64,000 nucleotides of DNA, taken from the NCBI RefSeq assembly GCF_047126315.1, contig NZ_CP138953.1:3968001-4032000 (forward strand), read 5' to 3'. Below, piece after piece: positions 60,319 through 64,000 of this stretch. The notes under the pieces are model-generated. The model worked only from the letters and a program-made list of their open reading frames with translations, made no database searches and was not told where the DNA came from. The translations under genes and the position numbers were made by a program. This stretch comes from Shimia sp022448905 (GTDB lineage Bacteria; Pseudomonadota; Alphaproteobacteria; Rhodobacterales; Rhodobacteraceae). How positions within the stretch are numbered: position 1 is the stretch's first letter; every line of letters begins with the position of its first letter.

Positions 60319-61374
60319 TCAGGCTTGCGCCGCGTTGAGCTCCGCGCCAATGGCTTCCAAAATCTCTGCCGCGCCGCCAGACCGCACCCGCGCCACGCCG
60401 GTGCCCGCCCATTGCGCGCCAAAGCCCGTCTCCCCCGCCGCCTTCGCCGCCGCATTCAGTGCCTTGCCCGCATCATAGGTCACTGGGTAGTCCGGCACTT
60501 TGGCGTGCAAGCCCTGCCCCAGCTTCACAAAATCATTCCGCAAACAGCGGGCCGCACGCCCGGAAATAGATGTGGTCAGTACCGGCGGCCCCTGCTCCGG
60601 GTCCCGCAACGCCGCGCGATACGCCGCATCCGCCGCCGACTCCGCGCAATCCAGAAACGCCGTGCCCAGCTGCGCCGCCGCAGCCCCCCGCGCCAAGGCC
60701 CGCGCCACATCCGCGCCATCCATCAAACCGCCTGCGGCAATCACCGGCAGCTCACAGGCCGCCACCAGCCGCTCCACCAAGGCCAACGTCGGCAGCGCTT
60801 CAACCTCGACATCAGGATCAAAGGTCCCCCGATGGCCGCCCGCCTCAATGCCCTGCGCCACAATCGCATCCACACCAGCCAGCTCACAGCCCTGTGCCTC
60901 ATCCACATTGGTCGCACTGGCAAACACCAGATTGCCCGCGGCCTGCAATTCCGCAATCCACGCCTTGTCCGGCAGGCCAAAGTGCAGGCTCACCACCCCC
61001 GGCGCCTCCTCGATCAACATGTCACACATCGTCCGATCCACCACAAAGCTGGTGTAAATCTCGTGCAACGCCTCAGGCGGCTTCGCCCCAAACCGCGCAA
61101 ACGTCGGCGTCAGGGCGGCCAGCCAGTCGGCCTCCACATCCGCATCCCGAAGCGCAGGCGCGTGGCAAAACACATTGGCATTAAACGGTCGATCGGTCAG
61201 CCCCCGCGTTGCGCGCACCATTTCCCGCGCACCGTCCACGCCCGCCGCGCCAAGGCCCAGCGCCCCCAAACCACCGGCATTGCTCACTGCCGCTGCCATC
61301 TGAGGCGTCGACACCCCTGCCATTGGTGCCTGCAACAGCGGCCAACTGAGTCGCAAAACTGCACTTAAATTCAT
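60319..61374 (-). CDS. Nitronate monooxygenase family flavoprotein
   Basis: 351 residues. FMN-binding TIM-barrel with LQAPMAGVSTPQMAAAVSNAGGLGALGLG at the N-terminus, NANVFCHAPA, then AQGIEAGGHRGTFDPD and IAAGGLMDGADVARALARGAAAAQLGTAFL, the flavin-phosphate signature. The EAGGHRG motif with a catalytic His is typical of NMO. FabK-type enoyl-ACP reductases share the fold, and it lies beside fabB. Convergent orientation and overall likeness favour NMO rather than FabK. Starts at MNLSAVLRLSWPLLQAPM. Confidence 0.88.
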   Translation of the reverse strand: MNLSAVLRLSWPLLQAPMAGVSTPQMAAAVSNAGGLGALGLGAAGVDGAREMVRATRGLTDRPFNANVFCHAPALRDADVEADWLAALTPTFARFGAKPPEALHEIYTSFVVDRTMCDMLIEEAPGVVSLHFGLPDKAWIAELQAAGNLVFASATNVDEAQGCELAGVDAIVAQGIEAGGHRGTFDPDVEVEALPTLALVERLVAACELPVIAAGGLMDGADVARALARGAAAAQLGTAFLDCAESAADAAYRAALRDPEQGPPVLTTSISGRAARCLRNDFVKLGQGLHAKVPDYPVTYDAGKALNAAAKAAGETGFGAQWAGTGVARVRSGGAAEILEAIGAELNAAQA

Positions 61375-61636
61375 AAAAAACGGCCTCCCACCGCGCAGGC
61401 TAGCGCAGCTTCGACAAAAGAAAAGTGCCGAAAACTACGCACAGGACACATTTTTCATCCATGGATCAACGGCTGCCGCGCCAAATACGCAAATTAAATC
61501 AAAAGCTAAGGGTCTGTCTCACTGCCGACGCTCAAAAAGTAGGCGCATACCGCCCAAAATTACCGCTTGGAAACACTGCACAATCCCCCCTATAAACCGC
61601 CCAATCACTCCCCCGACTCTCTGTGGACTTCGCACT

Positions 61637-61966
61637 ATGCACTTCGTCGCTCTCTTGATCGCCGGTCTAGGCGTGCTGCTTCTGCTCTATCTCTCCAGCG
61701 TCTCTACCGCGGCGAAGCCACGCCTGAACCGCGCGGAGCCGCTGCTTGTTGTTGTGAGCTTGGTGGCGATCTTTTGGGCGTTACAAACCACTGTGACAGA
61801 CAGTGCGCAGACGGACTTGCAGAGCCCATCAAAATCGATGTTGCACGATCTCTATTTTGAGAAACACTGCGCAAACCATCTGGGCGGCGCGGTGTCCTAC
61901 ACAAATGGCTTTGCCTACTGTCACCGCGACGATCTGATCGTGGACACCTTTGTCAAATCCCAATAG
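61637..61966 (+). CDS. Small two-span membrane protein, paralogue A
   Basis: 109 residues: span 1 (about 3-20), a charged loop (STAAKPRLNRAE), span 2 (about 36-52, LLVVVSLVAIFWALQTT), then a soluble tail of 55 residues with two Cys (KHCANHLGG and AYCHRDDL). The first 54 residues align without gaps with the protein at 62307 (shared pattern of small residues and RxEPxLxVxS...ALQT). No ribosome-binding site is clear. Unknown family; function cannot be given. Confidence 0.6.
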   Translation: MHFVALLIAGLGVLLLLYLSSVSTAAKPRLNRAEPLLVVVSLVAIFWALQTTVTDSAQTDLQSPSKSMLHDLYFEKHCANHLGGAVSYTNGFAYCHRDDLIVDTFVKSQ

Positions 61967-62306
61967 CCGATGCCACCGATACCCCGCCAATCTAGCGGGC
62001 TGTATAGCTCAAACAGCCTTGTCCAAAACCACCGCGTTTTGACAGACAAGCGCCCCGCTCACGCAGACAAATCCAACGTCCGACAAGCGCACAAAAGCCA
62101 AAACACGCCGGCAACGGCATGAATTCCCAGCAGATGCACGCCCCCAATTATAATATTTTTCTTCACATATCAGACTCTTAACTTACACCCCCTGGAGATA
62201 CTCACGCAAAACTTGTATAGCCATTTAAAAAACATTTTTGATAATCAACACGCTTGTGCAATACGAAGTTACCCTACGACACTTACGTTTTTGGATCTGC
62301 GTGCAC
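61967..62306 (+). other. Intergenic region between the two small membrane genes
   Basis: 340 bases, AT-richer than average. No gene is seen; short open frames lack supporting signals. It should contain the promoter of the second small gene. Confidence 0.5.
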
Positions 62307-62573
62307 ATGCCGGCCATTTCGCTCATTTTTGCCACGTTTGGCATGGCCCTATTGGTCCTACTGGCGACCAATACCTTTCATGGTCGGCCATTGCTAAAAC
62401 GCATGGAACCTATCCTGGCGGTTATCAGCGTGATGTTTGTGTTTTTGGCGCTCCAGACAGCCACTTCCATCGGGCCGACGGGAACTCCTGCCTTGGCGGC
62501 ACCATCATCCGGGCCAATCGCGGAACTGGCGCAAAGATGTCTCGCACAAGCCCAATCCAGACAGCTCTGTTAG
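62307..62573 (+). CDS. Small two-span membrane protein, paralogue B
   Basis: 88 residues from the ATG at 62307, chosen because from there it aligns gap-free with paralogue A (span 1, then GRPLLKRMEPILAVISVMF, then ALQTATS). The 62238 start gives 111 residues with an unsupported leader. Span 1 is about 4-22 and span 2 about 36-52. The tail is short with two Cys (QRCLAQ and a final QLC). Divergent sequence with a conserved skeleton suggests an old tandem duplication. Unknown function. Confidence 0.55.
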   Translation: MPAISLIFATFGMALLVLLATNTFHGRPLLKRMEPILAVISVMFVFLALQTATSIGPTGTPALAAPSSGPIAELAQRCLAQAQSRQLC

Positions 62574-62614
62574 GATCACGCAGGGTCACCAACCAAATCT
62601 CGCACTCGCGCCCG

Positions 62615-62645
62615 AAAGAAAAAGCTCACCGCGAACGCGGTGAGC
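62615..62645 (-). terminator. Rho-independent terminator after the FKBP gene
   Basis: On the minus strand GCTCACCGC / GCGGTGAGC with loop GTTC, followed by TTTTTCTTT. It lies 29 bases after the FKBP stop. Confidence 0.9.
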
Positions 62646-62673
62646 CCAAAAAAATCTCAAAAAATCCAATGGA

Positions 62674-63102
62674 TCAGTTGATCGACACCAGTTCGATCGC
62701 AAATGTCAGATCTTTGCCCGCCAGCATGTGGTTTGCGTCCAGCTTCACAACTTCCTCGGTGATTTCCACCACGGTCACAGGCACAACCTGACCGGTTGGG
62801 GACTGCATCTGCAGCTGCAGACCAATTTCCAGCGGGATCTCTGCCGGGATCTGCTCGCGTGGCACATCCTGAATCGCTTCCTCGTGGCGTGGGCCATAGG
62901 CCTGATCCGCCGGGATCTCCGCCACTTTCTTCTCACCCACGCTCATGCCGTCAACGGCGGTGTCAAAGCCCGGGATCACCTGACCGCTGCCCAAGGTGAA
63001 CTCCAGCGGATCGCGGCCCTCGGAGCTGTCAAAAACAGAGCCATCGCTCAGGGTGCCGGTGTAGTGGATGCGGACGGTGTCGCCCGATTTTGCTGCGGTC
63101 AT
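62674..63102 (-). CDS. FKBP-type peptidyl-prolyl isomerase (SlyD-like)
   Basis: 142 residues. FKBP core with IHYTGTLSDGSVFDSSEGRDPLEFTLGSGQVIPGFDTAVDG, the usual catalytic pattern, and an IF-like insertion (about 70-120) including PADQAYGPRHEEAI, as in SlyD. No His-rich metal tail. Cytoplasmic chaperone/isomerase. ATG at 63102 is preferred over 63114 by similarity to relatives starting MTAAKSGD, with GGGA about 8 bases upstream. Confidence 0.92.
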   Translation of the reverse strand: MTAAKSGDTVRIHYTGTLSDGSVFDSSEGRDPLEFTLGSGQVIPGFDTAVDGMSVGEKKVAEIPADQAYGPRHEEAIQDVPREQIPAEIPLEIGLQLQMQSPTGQVVPVTVVEITEEVVKLDANHMLAGKDLTFAIELVSIN

Positions 63103-63243
63103 AAAATGTCCCATCTGTCAGCTTTGTCCGACCCCTCCGGCCGGCTTGAGGCGCGCACCCTATAGCCCTCGCGTCTATTTGTAAAACAGGCCTTTTCGCC
63201 TCGCGCCAAACCTGCCACTCTGCCGGCGACACGGGAGGACACC

Positions 63244-63930
63244 ATGGCCATCACCACCTGCATTTTTGACGCCTACGGCACGCTGTTTGATGTTGCCGCC
63301 GCAGCCCGCGAAGCCGCCTCAGAGCCGGGCCGCGAGGCCTTTGCCCAACATTGGCAAAAGGTGGCCGACGATTGGCGCCTGAAACAGCTGCAATACACCT
63401 GGCTGCGCGCCGTGGCTGACGCCCACACCGACTTCTGGGCGGTCACGCAAAACGGCCTCGACTGGGCGCTGGAAGCCTCCGGCCTGCAAGGTGACCCGGA
63501 ACTGCGCGAACGCCTGCTGTCACTTTACTGGGAGCTCTCCGCCTACCCCGAGGTGCCCGACATGCTCGCCAATCTTAAGGCGGCTGGCATGAACACCGCG
63601 ATCCTGTCCAACGGCTCACCCGACATGCTCACCGGCGCGGTGGACTCCGCAGGTGTGCAAGAGTTCCTCGATGATGTGCTCAGCGTCGAAGACGTGCAGA
63701 TCTTCAAACCCGCCGCCGTGGTCTATGACCTTGTTGGGAAACGCTTCAACTGCGCCAAAGACGATGTCTTGTTTGTCTCCTCCAACGGCTGGGACGCGGG
63801 CTGCGCCACCGGCTACGGCTTCACCACCGCGTGGGTGAACCGCGCAGGTGAGCCCGTCGACCGCCTGCCATGGACACCCACTCACATTCTATCTGACCTC
63901 ACCAGCATTCCCGATCTCACGAGTTCCTGA
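63244..63930 (+). CDS. (S)-2-haloacid dehalogenase (HAD type II)
   Basis: 228 residues. HAD motif I is IFDAYGTLFDV with nucleophile Asp at residue 8-10. The cap domain follows (about 20-100), including LQYTWLRAVADAHTDFWAVT. Motif II is ILSNGSPDM, motif III KPAAVVYDLV and motif IV FVSSNGWDAGCATGYGF. The family converts L-2-haloacids to D-2-hydroxyacids; related proteins are generic HAD phosphatases, but the RxxxxW-type WLRAVAD pattern fits type II dehalogenases. The stop overlaps the next start (TGATG). Confidence 0.88.
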   Translation: MAITTCIFDAYGTLFDVAAAAREAASEPGREAFAQHWQKVADDWRLKQLQYTWLRAVADAHTDFWAVTQNGLDWALEASGLQGDPELRERLLSLYWELSAYPEVPDMLANLKAAGMNTAILSNGSPDMLTGAVDSAGVQEFLDDVLSVEDVQIFKPAAVVYDLVGKRFNCAKDDVLFVSSNGWDAGCATGYGFTTAWVNRAGEPVDRLPWTPTHILSDLTSIPDLTSS

Positions 63931-64000
63931 TGCCCCATTTCACCACCTCTGATGGCCTGTCGCTCTATTATGATGACACCGGCGGGCCCGGCCCGATTGT
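63930..64000 (+). CDS. Alpha/beta hydrolase, N-terminus only
   Basis: Only 23 codons are visible before the window ends: MPHFTTSDGLSLYYDDTGG followed by PGPI, the usual start of an alpha/beta hydrolase before the HGxxG motif. The ATG shares one base with the dehalogenase stop (TGATG at 63928-63932), so the two are coupled. Confidence 0.6.
   Translation, partial: MPHFTTSDGLSLYYDDTGGPGPI

Noticed and set aside
1..64000. tRNA, rRNA or CRISPR arrays
   Set aside because: Looked for cloverleaf T-loop motifs, conserved rRNA words and regularly spaced repeats; none was recognised by eye.

Overview
The window is GC-rich, densely coding DNA from an alphaproteobacterium, most likely a marine Rhodobacterales (Roseobacter-group) species. 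This rests on gene content and order seen in the sequence: the miaB / phoH / ybeY / corC / lnt / metK string, a SAM/SAH-type riboswitch leader in front of metK, an Irr-type regulator divergent from fabA, a bacterial leucyl-transferase (bpt), and many ABC importers for amino acids, peptides and polyamine-like solutes. No rRNA, tRNA or CRISPR array was found.

Layout. 1-5450 is a leftward zinc operon: Zur-type repressor, a previously easy-to-miss 42-residue membrane protein, znuC, znuB, znuA with an extra domain, and two COG0523 GTPases, the last cut by the window edge. Stop/start overlaps couple most of these genes, and a near-palindrome (5435-5450) upstream is the likely Zur operator. 5450-9580 is accessory DNA: a small orphan gene, about 1.1 kb with no convincing gene, and an IS3-family element next to a truncated tyrosine integrase. 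9581-13014 holds a polar amino-acid ABC system plus an extra binding protein. 13080-21200 is mixed housekeeping (ychF, trpA) with an MttB-family methyltransferase, an H-NOX / hybrid histidine kinase pair, an FMN-dependent lactate-dehydrogenase-like enzyme and a sulfotransferase-like protein. 21300-24730 has rplY, a solitary binding protein, a frameshifted membrane gene and bpt.

24888-31898 is a divergent dipeptide/oligopeptide import locus: a fused double ATPase plus M20 deacylase/peptidase leftward, and binding protein plus two permeases rightward. Two palindromes lie in the shared promoter region. 31943-34650 has a methyltransferase, ada and a PEP-mutase-family enzyme. 34711-42106 contains rpsA, cmk and aroA; between rpsA and cmk sit a 95-residue gene with a Zur-box-like palindrome, a nitroreductase/HxlR divergent pair and a fasciclin protein. 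42186-53142 runs leftward through an amidohydrolase, trmB, a BASS-family transporter, metK with its riboswitch, lnt, corC, ybeY, phoH, two envelope proteins sharing one module, and miaB. 53264-57247 has a gene split by one stop codon, a phospholipase-D-family lipoprotein, a structured repeat, a quinone-oxidoreductase-like gene and irr. 57429-64000 has fabA and fabB (separated by a GFA gene and a small membrane protein), a nitronate monooxygenase, two related small membrane proteins, an FKBP isomerase, a haloacid dehalogenase and the start of an alpha/beta hydrolase.

Main points for follow-up: the coupled small protein and the ZnuA inserted domain in the zinc operon, the second Zur-like site at 36905-36920, the shared envelope module at 50682-51569, and the paralogous small proteins at 61637-62573. 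All function calls are from reading motifs and context; no database search was run.
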